A DNA stretch of 64,000 nucleotides from Streptomyces sp. CBMA291 (GTDB lineage: Bacteria > Actinomycetota > Actinomycetes > Streptomycetales > Streptomycetaceae): contig NZ_MSJP01000060.1 of assembly GCF_014596525.1 (NCBI RefSeq), positions 1-64,000 on the forward strand, written 5' to 3'. Every line of letters begins with the position of its first letter. Positions within the stretch are counted from its first letter, which is position 1. Below, one piece after another: positions 8,980 to 17,531 of the stretch. Under the pieces are notes generated by a model, which ran no database searches, was not told the origin of the DNA, and saw nothing but the letters and a program-made list of their open reading frames with translations. The position numbers and the translations under genes are program-made.

Positions 8980-10425
8980 ATGCGCAAGTCGCTCGGATGG
9001 ATGCTGTCGCTCTCGGTGCTCATAGGCACCGTCGGCACGGCCGGGGTGGCCACCGCCGCGGACCCGGACACCGGCAGCAAGGCCGTCGCGGACTCGCAGA
9101 GCACGGACATCAAGGACCGCATCCTGGCGATCCCCGGGATGAGCCTCATCGAGGAGAAGCCGGTCGCCGGCTACCGCTTCCTCGTCCTCAACTACAAGCA
9201 GCCGATCGACCACAAGCGCCCCTGGGCCGGGACGTTCGACCAGCGGATCTCCATCCTCCACAAGGGCACCGACCGCCCCACGGTCTTCCGCACCAGCGGC
9301 TACTCGCTGAGCACCACCCCCAGCCGCGCCGAACCGACCCGGATCGTCGACGGCAACCAGGTCTCCATGGAGTACCGCTACTTCACCCCCTCCCGCCCGC
9401 AGCCCGCCGACTGGTCGAAGCTCGACATCTGGCAGGCGGCCAGCGACCAGCACCGGATCTACACCGCGCTGAAGAAGATCTACGGCGAGAAGTGGCTCTC
9501 CACCGGCGCCTCCAAGGGCGGCATGACCGCCACCTACTTCGAGCGTTTCTACCCGCAGGACATGGACGGCGTCGTCGCCTACGTGGCCCCCAACGACGTG
9601 GTGAACAACGAGGACTCGGCGTACGACCGCTTCTTCGAGACCGTCGGCACCAAGCAGTGCCGCGACCGCCTGAACAACATGCAGCGCGAGGCGCTCGTCC
9701 GGCGCGGACCGCTGGAGGCCAAGTACAAGGCGTGGGCCGAGTCGGAGGGCGCCACCTTCCGCACGATCGGCTCGCTCGACAAGGCCTACGAGGCCGTCGT
9801 CCTCGACTTCGTGTGGGGCTTCTGGCAGTACTACGGCCAGGACGTCTGCGACCAGATCCCGGACGCGAAGACCGCGAGCGACGACACCGTCTACGAGACC
9901 ATCGACGCCTACTCCGGCTGGTCCGCCTACACCGACCAGGGCCTTGAGCCGTACACCCCCTACTACTACCAGGCGGCCACCCAGCTCGGCTCGCCCTCCA
10001 TCAAGCAGCCGCACCTCAAGGGCCTCAGCCGCTACGGCTACCAGCCCGCCCGCAACTTCGTGCCGCGCGAGATCCCGATGAAGTTCCAGCCGCAGGCCAT
10101 GCGCGACGTCGACAAGTGGGTCCGCAACAACGCGGACCGGATGCTCTTCGTCTACGGCGGCAACGACCCCTGGGGCTCGGAGCAGTTCCACCTGGGCAAG
10201 GGCGCCCGCGACAGCTACGTGTACGTGGCCCCGGGCGCCAACCACGGCGCCAACGTGGACGGTCTCGTCCCCGCCGAGCGCGCGAACGCCACCGCCCGCA
10301 TCCTCGCCTGGGCCGGAGTCCCCGCCCCGGCCGTCGCAGCCGCGAAGCCCCTCGCGCGCTTCGACGCCCGCATCGACCAGCTGGTCGACGAGGACACCAC
10401 CCGCGAGCACGGCCTGCGGCCGTAG
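8980..10425 (+). CDS. Secreted S37-family tripeptidyl aminopeptidase, 481 aa
   Basis: Matches the peptidase family S37 (PS-10/tripeptidyl aminopeptidase type of Streptomyces), serine exopeptidases with an alpha/beta-hydrolase fold that release tripeptides from protein N-termini outside the cell. Signal peptide: residues ~1-26 ending near VATAADPD. The nucleophile is Ser ~178 in STGASKGGM. Likely acid and histidine regions lie in YGGNDPWGSEQF and PGANHGANVDG near the C-terminus. The start is the ATG at 8980 after GGGGAGGA. It converges on the GH3 gene with a shared terminator between them. Probably involved in nutrient acquisition or processing of exported proteins. Confidence 0.88.
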   Translation: MRKSLGWMLSLSVLIGTVGTAGVATAADPDTGSKAVADSQSTDIKDRILAIPGMSLIEEKPVAGYRFLVLNYKQPIDHKRPWAGTFDQRISILHKGTDRPTVFRTSGYSLSTTPSRAEPTRIVDGNQVSMEYRYFTPSRPQPADWSKLDIWQAASDQHRIYTALKKIYGEKWLSTGASKGGMTATYFERFYPQDMDGVVAYVAPNDVVNNEDSAYDRFFETVGTKQCRDRLNNMQREALVRRGPLEAKYKAWAESEGATFRTIGSLDKAYEAVVLDFVWGFWQYYGQDVCDQIPDAKTASDDTVYETIDAYSGWSAYTDQGLEPYTPYYYQAATQLGSPSIKQPHLKGLSRYGYQPARNFVPREIPMKFQPQAMRDVDKWVRNNADRMLFVYGGNDPWGSEQFHLGKGARDSYVYVAPGANHGANVDGLVPAERANATARILAWAGVPAPAVAAAKPLARFDARIDQLVDEDTTREHGLRP

Positions 10426-10464
10426 CGCTCCGGCGAGCGGAGCCGTAGGGCTCCGGTGAGACGA

Positions 10465-10500
10465 GGGCGGGGGCGCGTCCGGCGGGACGCGCCCCCGCCC
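10465..10500. terminator. Bidirectional hairpin terminator between convergent S37 and GH3 genes
   Basis: A perfect 16-bp stem (GGGCGGGGGCGCGTCC paired with its complement) has a 4-base loop GGCG. It lies between the two stop codons of convergent genes. There is no strong T-tract, as is usual in Streptomyces. Confidence 0.85.
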
Positions 10501-10509
10501 TCCCCTTCG

Positions 10510-12336
10510 TCAGCGGTACGAGAGCCCGTACCCGACCGGGAACAGCACCCGGCCCGGGTCCTCGGCGCTCTGCACCGGCACCGGCAGCCTGCCCCGGGGC
10601 CGCGCCCGCCCGGCCAGCACCCGCACGGCGGCCCGGAGTTCGACATCGGTCCAGGAGTACGCGGCGAGGGTCGCCCGCTGGCCGGTCAGCTGCGCCACGT
10701 CGTACGGATTGCGGATCGCGATCGTCACCACCGGCACCCCGGTCGCCACGAGCCGCGCCACCAGGGTCCGCTGGCCGCTGCTCGCGGTGACGTTGTACGT
10801 GCCGACCAGCACCACGTCCTTCCCGGCCGCCGCCGCCACCGCCTCCTCGATCCGCGCGGCCGTCGGAGCGGTCCCCGTGGAGAGCGCCGTCGCGGTGAAC
10901 CCCAGCTCCCGCAGGGCCGTCGCGAGCGTCGTCGTGGGCGGGCCCGTGGTCCCCGAGGGCGAGGCCGGATCGGCGCCCACGACCAGGACCGAACCGTGCC
11001 GCGCCGGGCTCAGCGGCAGGAACCCGCCCTCGTTGCGGAGCAGGGTCGTCGTCGCCTCCGCGATCCGGTCGGCCCGTGCCAGATGGCCGGGGCTCCCCAC
11101 CACCCGCCGCACGCCCGCCAGGCTCGCGTACGGATCGCGGAAGAGGCCCAGCTTGGCCTTCAGACGCAGGATGCGAAGGATCGATTCATCAAGCCTGGCC
11201 TCCGTCAGCTCGCCGTCCCGGACCGCCTTCAGGACCGCGTTCCAGGCCACCTCCAGCTTCGGCGGGTTCAGCAGCTGGTCCACGCCCGCCTTCAGGGCGA
11301 GCACCGGGACGCGCTCGTCGCCGTACTTGGTCCGGACCCCCTCCATGCCGAGCGAGTCGGTCACCACCACCCCGTCGTAGCCCAGGCGTTCGCGCAGCAC
11401 ACCGGTGAGGATGGGCCGGGAGAGCGTCGCCGGGTCCTCGCTCGGGTCGAGCGCCGGGACCACCAGATGTGCCGTCATGATCGAGTCGATCCCGGCGGCG
11501 ATCGCGGCCCGGAACGGCGGGGCGTCGAGCGCCTCCCACTGCTCCCGGCTGTGGGTGATGACCGGCAGCCCGTAGTGGCTGTCCACGGCCGTGTCGCCGT
11601 GCCCGGGGAAGTGCTTGGAGGTCGCCGCCACCCCGGCCCGCTGATACCCCTCGACCTGCGCGGCGACCATCCCGGACACCGCAGCCGGATCGGAGCCGAA
11701 GGAGCGGACGCCGATGACCGGATTGGCCGGGTTGACGTTCACGTCGGCGACCGGGGCGTAGTTCTGCCGGATGCCCATCGCCGCCAGCTCGGCGCCCGCG
11801 ATCCGCGCCGCGCCCCGGGCCGCCGCCTGCGAACCCCCGGCGCCCAGGGCCATCGCCCCGGGCAGCAGGGTCGCGGGCTTGCCCACCCGGCAGACGATGC
11901 CGTGCTCCTGATCGGTCGAGACGAGGACCGGGACCGGGGTGCCCTGGGCGAGCGCCGCCCGCTGGATGCCGTTGGACAGCTCGGCGATCTGCTCCGGGTC
12001 GCGGGTGTTGTGGGCCCAGGTGAAGTAGATGACACCGCCCACGTGGTAGCGCTCGACGGCCTCGGCGGCGGTCCGGACGCCGATCTCCTGGAGGTTGGCG
12101 TCGACGTCCGCCTGGTCGGGCGCGGTCGCCGAGTGGCCGTACACCCGGGTGACGAAGAGCTGGCCGACCTTCTCGGCCAGGGACATCCGGCCGATGATCC
12201 GCCGAAGCCGCCGGTCGTCGGGCCGTTCCGGCCCGGCGTGGGCGGGGGTGCTCACCCCGGTGACGGCGGCCGCCACGGCGGCGGCGGTCACCGTGAGGAG
12301 AGTGCGTCGGGAGGGGGCGGGGGCGCGGTGGTGCAC
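10510..12336 (-). CDS. Secreted glycoside hydrolase family 3 (beta-N-acetylhexosaminidase-like), 608 aa
   Basis: GH3 enzyme cleaving beta-linked N-acetylglucosamine or related sugars. The NagZ-type motif KHFPGHGDT is at ~241-249 and supplies the Asp/His acid-base dyad; the nucleophile is Asp ~327 in VVTDSLGMEGV. The N-terminus SRRTLLTVTAAAVAAAV with AHAG cleavage looks like a Tat signal, so the protein is exported or a lipid-free secreted enzyme. Beyond ~380 there is a second alpha/beta GH3 domain, making it longer than E. coli NagZ. The start is GTG at 12336 behind AAGGAG. It may act on peptidoglycan or chitin fragments. Confidence 0.87.
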   Translation of the reverse strand: MHHRAPAPSRRTLLTVTAAAVAAAVTGVSTPAHAGPERPDDRRLRRIIGRMSLAEKVGQLFVTRVYGHSATAPDQADVDANLQEIGVRTAAEAVERYHVGGVIYFTWAHNTRDPEQIAELSNGIQRAALAQGTPVPVLVSTDQEHGIVCRVGKPATLLPGAMALGAGGSQAAARGAARIAGAELAAMGIRQNYAPVADVNVNPANPVIGVRSFGSDPAAVSGMVAAQVEGYQRAGVAATSKHFPGHGDTAVDSHYGLPVITHSREQWEALDAPPFRAAIAAGIDSIMTAHLVVPALDPSEDPATLSRPILTGVLRERLGYDGVVVTDSLGMEGVRTKYGDERVPVLALKAGVDQLLNPPKLEVAWNAVLKAVRDGELTEARLDESILRILRLKAKLGLFRDPYASLAGVRRVVGSPGHLARADRIAEATTTLLRNEGGFLPLSPARHGSVLVVGADPASPSGTTGPPTTTLATALRELGFTATALSTGTAPTAARIEEAVAAAAGKDVVLVGTYNVTASSGQRTLVARLVATGVPVVTIAIRNPYDVAQLTGQRATLAAYSWTDVELRAAVRVLAGRARPRGRLPVPVQSAEDPGRVLFPVGYGLSYR

Positions 12337-12517
12337 AGGTGCTCCTTCCGGCCGTACGGGTTGAAGGAAACTTCCAGAACGTCACGGATAGCCGGAAAGT
12401 TACTGCCGGGTCAAGGCTCCGCGCGGAAAACCGGCGCGCAGAGCCCGACTTATTTACTGTGAGACTCATAGGCCACCGCTGACGGCCCCGCCCCCGCGAG
12501 CCCGCCCGCACGGCGGC

Positions 12518-13429
12518 TCAGACCGATGCCGCGATCTCCGGCCAGAGTTCCTGGAGGGTGCGGACCGTCTCGCGGATCGCCGGGCGGCGGGCCGCGCCCG
12601 TCCGCCACATGGCGTGCAGCAGGCGCTTCGGCATCGGGTCGAGCCGGATCGGCGCCACCTCGGGCGGCAGCGCCCCGCGCCCCAGCCGGGGGACCAGGGC
12701 GATGCCCAGACCGACCGCCACCAGCGCCACCTGCGTGTGGTTCTCCGCCGCCTGATGGGCGATCAGCGGCTCGTAGCCGGTCGCCCGCAGGGTCCGTACG
12801 AGCCAGTCGTGGCAGACGGAGCCCGGCGGCTGCGAGATCCACCGCTCGCCCGCGAGATCCTCCCGGCGCACCGACTCCCGGGCCGCCAGCGGATGGTCCC
12901 GGGGGACGAGGATGTCGCAGAGGTCGGCGCCGACGACCACCTGCTCGACCCCCGGCGGCGCGGGCAGCGGCGCGATGTCCCAGTCGTGCGCCACGGCCAG
13001 GTCGATCACGCCCCGGGCCACCAGGTCGACCGACAGATGCGTGTCCACCTCGGAGAGCCGCACGTCCAGGTCGGGGTGGAGCCGGGTCAGCTCCGCGAGC
13101 GCCCGGGGCATCAGACCGCGCGCCGCGCTCGGGAAGCAGCCGATGGCGAGCCGCCCGGAGGGCTTGCCGCGCCGCTCTTCGAGCCGTACCTCCGCCTCCT
13201 CCATCAGGGCGAGGAGGCGGCTGGTGGTGGCGGCCAGCTGATGGGCCTCGTCGGTGAGCCGGATGCCCCGGCCCTGCCGTTCGAGCAGGGTCGTGCCGGT
13301 CTCCCGTTCCAGCTTGGTGATCTGCTGGGAGATCGCGGACGGGGTGTATCCGAGGGCCTCGGCGGCGCCGCCCACCGTCTTGTGGACGGAGACGGCGTGC
13401 AGGGCCCGAAGACGGCCGATGTCCAGCAC
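12518..13429 (-). CDS. LysR-family transcriptional regulator, 303 aa
   Basis: Typical LysR regulator: N-terminal winged HTH (LDIGRLRALHAVSVHKTVGG, then GYTPSAISQQITKLE at ~25-40) and a C-terminal two-lobe effector domain from ~90. The start is uncertain. GTG at 13429 has a GAGG site 8 bases upstream. An ATG at 13495 would lengthen the protein by 22 residues, but it lies inside the palindrome at 13482-13499 and adds a non-family leader. It is divergent from the EamA transporter gene, which it probably controls. The effector is unknown. Confidence 0.88.
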   Translation of the reverse strand: MLDIGRLRALHAVSVHKTVGGAAEALGYTPSAISQQITKLERETGTTLLERQGRGIRLTDEAHQLAATTSRLLALMEEAEVRLEERRGKPSGRLAIGCFPSAARGLMPRALAELTRLHPDLDVRLSEVDTHLSVDLVARGVIDLAVAHDWDIAPLPAPPGVEQVVVGADLCDILVPRDHPLAARESVRREDLAGERWISQPPGSVCHDWLVRTLRATGYEPLIAHQAAENHTQVALVAVGLGIALVPRLGRGALPPEVAPIRLDPMPKRLLHAMWRTGAARRPAIRETVRTLQELWPEIAASV

Positions 13430-13481
13430 GGTGACCACCTCGGGGGCTACGGGGGAGGGCGGAGCAGCGGATGAAGTGCTG

Positions 13482-13499
13482 CTACATCCAACCATGTAG
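13482..13499. promoter_or_regulatory. Palindromic operator candidate in the LysR/EamA divergent region
   Basis: CTACAT-CCAACC-ATGTAG is a perfect 6-bp inverted repeat with a 6-bp spacer. A further CTACA half-site follows at about 13515. Its location between a LysR gene and a divergent transporter gene is where LysR regulators usually bind. Confidence 0.55.
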
Positions 13500-13544
13500 A
13501 GATCCGTGCTGGTGCTACACGGTCGCCCCGGGGATCCTCTGACC

Positions 13545-14489
13545 ATGCGCCCCGCACACATCGCCCTGGCAGCGCTGGTAGCCGCTGTCTGGGGAGTCAA
13601 TTTCGTCGTCATCGAGATCGGCCTCGGCCACTTCCCGCCGTTGCTCTTCTCCGCCCTCCGGTTCCTCGCCGCCGCCTTGCCCGCCGTCTTCCTCGTCGGC
13701 CGGCCCAAGGTGGCCTGGAAGTGGATCGTGGGGGTCGGCCTCGCCCTGGGCGTGGCCAAGTTCAGCCTGCTCTTCACCGGCATGGACCTGGGAGCCCCGG
13801 CCGGGCTCTCCTCGCTGATCCTCCAGATCCAGGCGGTCTTCACGGCCCTGTTCGCCTTCGTGGCGCTCGGGGAGCGGCCGGGCCGGGTCAAGCTGGCCGG
13901 CATGGCGATCGCGCTCGTCGGCATCGCGGTGGCGGCGTTCGACGAGGGCACCTCGGGTCCCCTGGTCGGCTTCGTCCTGGTGATCGCCGCGGCGGTCTGC
14001 TGGGGCGTCTCCAACGTCCTGACCCGCAAGGCGTCCCCGCCCGACGCGCTCAACTTCATGGTCTGGGTCAGCACCGTGCCCATCCTGCCGCTGCTGGCCC
14101 TCTCGCTCCTCCTCGAAGGCCCCGAGCGGGACCTCGCCGCGCTGCGCGGCCTCGACTGGGCCGGGCTCGGCGTCATCGTCTACGTCGCCTGGGTGACCAC
14201 GATCTTCGGCTTCGGCGCGTGGGGCTGGCTCCTGCGCCGCTACCCGGCGTCCTCCGTGGCGCCGTTCTCGCTCCTCGTCCCGGTCTTCGGGATGTCGTCG
14301 GCGGCGCTGTTCCTGGGGGAGGGGGTCAGCGGACTGCGCTGGTGCGCGGCGGCGCTGCTCGTCGGCGGCGTGGCGCTGACCTCGCTGTGGCGGGGATCGC
14401 CGCCGCCCGCCCCGCCGTCACCCGCGCCGGTGGAACGGGTGACGGACGCCCCGGACCCGCTGGTCGGCGGCGGGGTGACCCGGGGGTGA
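13545..14489 (+). CDS. EamA/DMT-family membrane transporter, 314 aa
   Basis: Drug/metabolite transporter superfamily member with about ten hydrophobic segments arranged as two EamA repeats (VAAVWGVNFVVIEIGLGHFP near the start and VIAAAVCWGVSNVLTRKA at ~145). EamA proteins often export amino acids or metabolites. The C-terminus is a ~30-residue Pro-rich cytoplasmic tail. The start is the ATG at 13545, because the upstream extension from 13506 overlaps the divergent operator. Control by the neighbouring LysR protein is inferred from the head-to-head arrangement. Confidence 0.87.
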   Translation: MRPAHIALAALVAAVWGVNFVVIEIGLGHFPPLLFSALRFLAAALPAVFLVGRPKVAWKWIVGVGLALGVAKFSLLFTGMDLGAPAGLSSLILQIQAVFTALFAFVALGERPGRVKLAGMAIALVGIAVAAFDEGTSGPLVGFVLVIAAAVCWGVSNVLTRKASPPDALNFMVWVSTVPILPLLALSLLLEGPERDLAALRGLDWAGLGVIVYVAWVTTIFGFGAWGWLLRRYPASSVAPFSLLVPVFGMSSAALFLGEGVSGLRWCAAALLVGGVALTSLWRGSPPPAPPSPAPVERVTDAPDPLVGGGVTRG

Positions 14490-14510
14490 CACCCGGGGCA
14501 CCCCCGGGCC

Positions 14511-14542
14511 GTGCCCGTCCCGGAAGCCCCCGGGACGGGCAC
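14511..14542. terminator. Hairpin terminator after the EamA gene
   Basis: A perfect 13-bp stem (GTGCCCGTCCCGG and complement) with loop AAGCCC lies 20 bases beyond the stop codon. It is followed by imperfect GCACGGCTTACGCG repeats and then the LuxR stop codon, so it may serve both convergent genes. Confidence 0.75.
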
Positions 14543-14635
14543 GACCCGCACGGCTTACGCGACCCGCACGGCTTACGCGGCCCACATGGCGCACACGGCC
14601 CACGCGGCGCACACGGCCCCCGCCGCCCGCGCGGC

Positions 14636-15658
14636 CTAGTGGCCGCCGAACGGCTCCTTGCTCAGCAGGTAGCCCGCGTGCAGCCGGTTGCGGGCGCCGA
14701 TGCTTTTCATGATGTGGGAGATGTGCCGCTGGCAATTCCGCAGCGATATTCCCACGACCTGGGCAATTCTCTTGTCCGACTCCCCCTGGGTGAGCAACGA
14801 GATGATCGCGTGCTGGATCTCGGACGTGGCCGCCGCCCGGTCGGACTTGCGCTCCTCCGGCGAAAGGTCGGAAGCCGTCGTCCAGACCCGGTCGAAGGCT
14901 TCCGCCACAAAGGCGACGACCTGCGGTTCCCTGACGATCACTGCTCCCTTCGAGTCGCCGAGGAGCGGCAGTATGCCGATCTTCCGGTCGAATATGATGC
15001 AGCGCGGAAATCCGCCTGCGAGGGTGCGGACCTGGGCGCCGAGGGGGGTCACCAGGTCCACGTAGGAAAGGGTCGCGGGGCTGAAGCGGGCGGTGTGCTG
15101 ATAAAGCGTCCGCATGCGCACCCCCCGGTCGAGCAGTCTGACCGTACGGTCCATGCTGTCGGCCAGAACCTCCTCCAGGCGGGCGCCGCCCGGCTGGGAG
15201 GAGAGCGCCTCCTCGCCGCACTCGTCGGCGAAGCCGGTGATCAGTCGGCGCACATCGGCCAACTCGTGGACGATCTCCAGCGAGCAGTGGGCGTGCCGGG
15301 AAGGGGTTGCCAGCTCCAACTGGTCCAGGTTGCTGCGGAGTTCGTCGGCCAGTGCCTGGGTGCGGTTCAGCTCGCGCTGGAGTGGGTTGAGGACCTTCAC
15401 ACGGGCGAAGTCCACCGGATGTGGAATCAGTGACTCTGATTCCTCGTCCTCGTCGGCGCATCCGCCCCCGATGCTCAGAAGGCCGAATTCCCGCAGGTCG
15501 CGGACGGCTTCCCCGGCTTCCTCAAGGTCCATGCCGAGAGCTTCGGCCGCGCCTTCGACCGTACACTTGGGCGTTTCCGTGACGAACCGGTACAGACGGT
15601 TCGCCGATTCATGAAGCGATGGAAGGGCAATCGCACCGCTTCTGCCGGTTTCAATCAA
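14636..15658 (-). CDS. LuxR-type HTH transcriptional regulator of the biosynthetic region, 340 aa
   Basis: The C-terminal LuxR-like HTH (SDKRIAQVVGISLRNCQRHI at ~285-305, then MKSIGARNRLHAGY) follows a long N-terminal sensory part. That part opens with a TrmB/winged-helix-like segment (CTVEGAAEALGMDLEEAGEA at ~32-51). It lacks a phospho-receiver domain. The probable start is TTG at 15658 with an AGGGGG site in front of it. It is the only leftward gene of the 14.6-34 kb region and is divergent from the peptide/HDO genes, so it is the likely pathway-specific regulator. It is distantly similar to the partial gene at the right edge. Confidence 0.8.
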   Translation of the reverse strand: MIETGRSGAIALPSLHESANRLYRFVTETPKCTVEGAAEALGMDLEEAGEAVRDLREFGLLSIGGGCADEDEESESLIPHPVDFARVKVLNPLQRELNRTQALADELRSNLDQLELATPSRHAHCSLEIVHELADVRRLITGFADECGEEALSSQPGGARLEEVLADSMDRTVRLLDRGVRMRTLYQHTARFSPATLSYVDLVTPLGAQVRTLAGGFPRCIIFDRKIGILPLLGDSKGAVIVREPQVVAFVAEAFDRVWTTASDLSPEERKSDRAAATSEIQHAIISLLTQGESDKRIAQVVGISLRNCQRHISHIMKSIGARNRLHAGYLLSKEPFGGH

Positions 15659-15663
15659 TGTAT

Positions 15664-15706
15664 CCCCCTGTCATGTTTCCGCCAGGGACAACATGATCCC
15701 AGGGGG
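15664..15706. promoter_or_regulatory. Extended palindrome over the LuxR leader and divergent promoter
   Basis: Arms CCCCCTG-TCATGTT (15664-15677) and AACATGA-(TCC)-CAGGGGG (15690-15706) are perfectly complementary around a 12-base centre, apart from a 3-base bulge. The left arm overlaps the ribosome site of the LuxR gene. It may be an autoregulatory operator, an RNA hairpin that masks that site, or both. Confidence 0.6.
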
Positions 15707-15787
15707 GACTGGTCTAGAAACGGCTTTCCGCCAGAGGATGAGCAAAGCGCTGACGACCTCAACGCTCATCGAAAGGTAGGGTTTTCC

Positions 15788-15937
15788 ATGGCACGTGCAG
15801 CGAGAAACCTTCTCGCCATCACGGCTTCTGCGACTCTGTCCTTCCTTCTCGTCCAGGGAACCGGCACTCAGGAAGAGAGCGCATTCCTCGCCGGATCCAG
15901 CCAGAGTAAAGTGATCAACGACCTCGGGTGGGGATGA
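15788..15937 (+). CDS. 49-residue leader-like peptide at the head of the biosynthetic operon
   Basis: The peptide has a basic start (MARAARN), a hydrophobic stretch (residues ~8-23), and a polar tail with TQEES that ends in NDLGWG. It therefore looks exported or membrane-inserted with a ~25-residue tail. A GAAAGGTAGGG site precedes the ATG at 15788. Its TGA overlaps the ATG of the HDO gene (ATGA at 15934), indicating translational coupling. I do not recognise the family. It could be a signalling peptide read by the divergent LuxR protein, a ribosomal peptide precursor, or a translational leader. Confidence 0.6.
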   Translation: MARAARNLLAITASATLSFLLVQGTGTQEESAFLAGSSQSKVINDLGWG

Positions 15938-16740
15938 CCATGCCTCGTAGCAAGTCGTACAACACGTACTCCAGCCTCCAGCGTCCCGAGTTCCGCCGGC
16001 GCGTGGACGAGCTGCTTCTGAAGTTCGAACGGGACTTCTACGAGAAGAGCAAGGGCGCCGAGGGCATGCTCGACGCGAACAAGTTCGACCTGGACCTCTA
16101 CAAGCGCCACAACGTGGAGACCATGATCCGGATCGGTCTCAAGCGCGCCGTGGACCCGCTGGTCGCCAACTACTGGGCCACCCGCGACCCGCAGCTCTCC
16201 AAGGAGTGGGGTCTGTACGGCGCCGAGGAGGGCCGTCACGACCGCATGTTCGCCGGTGACCTGCACAAGGTCGGCATGACGGACGAGGAGATCTACGCGA
16301 TCCGTCCGACCTTCGCCACCGAGCTGCTCAACGGCTACTTCTACTACACGCTCGCCACCGAGGGCCCCCTCGCCTCGATGATCAGCGGCTTCTACCTCGA
16401 GTACATCGCGGGCAAGACCCAGCCCGACTGGCTCGACATCATGGAGCAGCACGTCGGCGCCAACAACACCAAGGGTGCCCGCGCCCACCTCGCGCTCGAC
16501 GAGGACGACGACCACGTCGACATGGTCTGGAACATGATCATGCGCGTGATCAAGGACGAGGACGACGAGGAGCGCTTCGTCGAGCACCTCACCAAGATCA
16601 ACTCCCTCTTCGTCTCGTACTTCGTCGAGGTCTACGCCTCCACGGTGCTCGGCGCCGGTGGCGACCCCTCCCTCCTGACGCAGGCGTCTCCCGCCGCGGC
16701 GGTGCAGACCAACCTTCAGTCCCGGGTCGCCGCGGTCTGA
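15934..16740 (+). CDS. Heme-oxygenase-like diiron oxidase (HDO, iron-containing redox enzyme), 268 aa
   Basis: All-helical protein of the TenA/heme-oxygenase-like diiron group. Candidate metal ligands are in EEGRH (E98, H102) and in the acidic ALDEDDDHVDMVW (D189-H194), the spacing seen in UndA, BesC, SznF and relatives. Known members fragment or decarboxylate amino/fatty acids, or N-oxygenate amines, using Fe2 and O2. The start is the ATG at 15934 overlapping the peptide stop; an ATG at 15940 is equally possible and has better ribosome-site spacing. It is the first large enzyme of the operon and likely makes a key oxidised intermediate. The substrate is unknown. Confidence 0.8.
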   Translation: MTMPRSKSYNTYSSLQRPEFRRRVDELLLKFERDFYEKSKGAEGMLDANKFDLDLYKRHNVETMIRIGLKRAVDPLVANYWATRDPQLSKEWGLYGAEEGRHDRMFAGDLHKVGMTDEEIYAIRPTFATELLNGYFYYTLATEGPLASMISGFYLEYIAGKTQPDWLDIMEQHVGANNTKGARAHLALDEDDDHVDMVWNMIMRVIKDEDDEERFVEHLTKINSLFVSYFVEVYASTVLGAGGDPSLLTQASPAAAVQTNLQSRVAAV

Positions 16741-16949
16741 CGTTCCGGGTCCGCGGCTCCGGGGAGCGACGACGCCCCGGACCGCGCCGGGGACCCGACC
16801 GGCACCCGAACACCCCCCCCTGGCGACACCGGACACCGCGTACCCAGGCCCCCGCCCCACACCGCCCCACGCGGTGCCGGGCGGTGCGGGCGGCGGTGTC
16901 CGGTGTCCCTGCGGGCTGCCCACCGTCCGGCAAACCCACAGGAAGACCC

Positions 16950-17531
16950 ATGCGATACGAATGGCCGCGCGAACTGTCCGAGAAGGACATGCGCGAAATG
17001 ATCGAGCTGATGGACGCCGTCGCGGTCAAGGAACAGACCCTCGGCTTCTACGAGCCCGTCGGTCTGGAGAAGGGCCTGCCGCTGATGCGGACCTTCGACG
17101 CCGACCTGCGCAAGGGCGCCATCGACCTCCTCGCGGTCCGCGACGAGCAGGACGACCGGATCGTCGGCATGGTGACCCTCGCCCGCGCCCCGCTGCCCGC
17201 CCGCCGCCACATCGTCGACATGAAGCGGTGCGTCATCGCCCCCGACCGCCGGGGCGAGTTCCTCCTCGAAGGCTGGGCCGAAGCCCTGCACAAGGCGCGC
17301 GACATGGGCTGCGAGGTCATCACCCTCGAAGTCCGCAGCGACGGCCCCGTCGGTCTCTGGGAGCGGCTCGGCTTCCGCGAGTACGGGCGGCTGCCCGACT
17401 ACGCCCGGGTCGACGGGCGCGAGGCCGTCACCGGCCACTACCTCTGCGCGCGGATCGCCGACGTCCTGGCCCACTTCGAGGCCACCGGATCCTGGCTGCA
17501 CGAGCCCCAGGCGAGCGTCCTCGCGGGCTGA
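16950..17531 (+). CDS. GNAT-family N-acetyltransferase, 193 aa
   Basis: GNAT fold: the acetyl-CoA core is MKRCVIAPDRRGEFLLEGWA (~91-110), then ALHKARDMGCEVITLEVRS and GLWERLGFREYGRLPDY, the usual last motif. The start is the ATG at 16950 with AGGAAG before it. It is preceded by a 209-bp spacer and followed by a 395-bp C-rich spacer. In the pathway it could acylate an amino intermediate, or detoxify the product as a self-resistance enzyme. The M20 deacylase encoded downstream would fit a protect/deprotect pair; that pairing is inference. Confidence 0.8.
   Translation: MRYEWPRELSEKDMREMIELMDAVAVKEQTLGFYEPVGLEKGLPLMRTFDADLRKGAIDLLAVRDEQDDRIVGMVTLARAPLPARRHIVDMKRCVIAPDRRGEFLLEGWAEALHKARDMGCEVITLEVRSDGPVGLWERLGFREYGRLPDYARVDGREAVTGHYLCARIADVLAHFEATGSWLHEPQASVLAG

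Noticed and set aside
13430..13495. Longer LysR start at the ATG at 13495
   Set aside because: It lies inside a perfect palindrome in the divergent promoter; the GTG at 13429 has a ribosome site and gives the normal family N-terminus.
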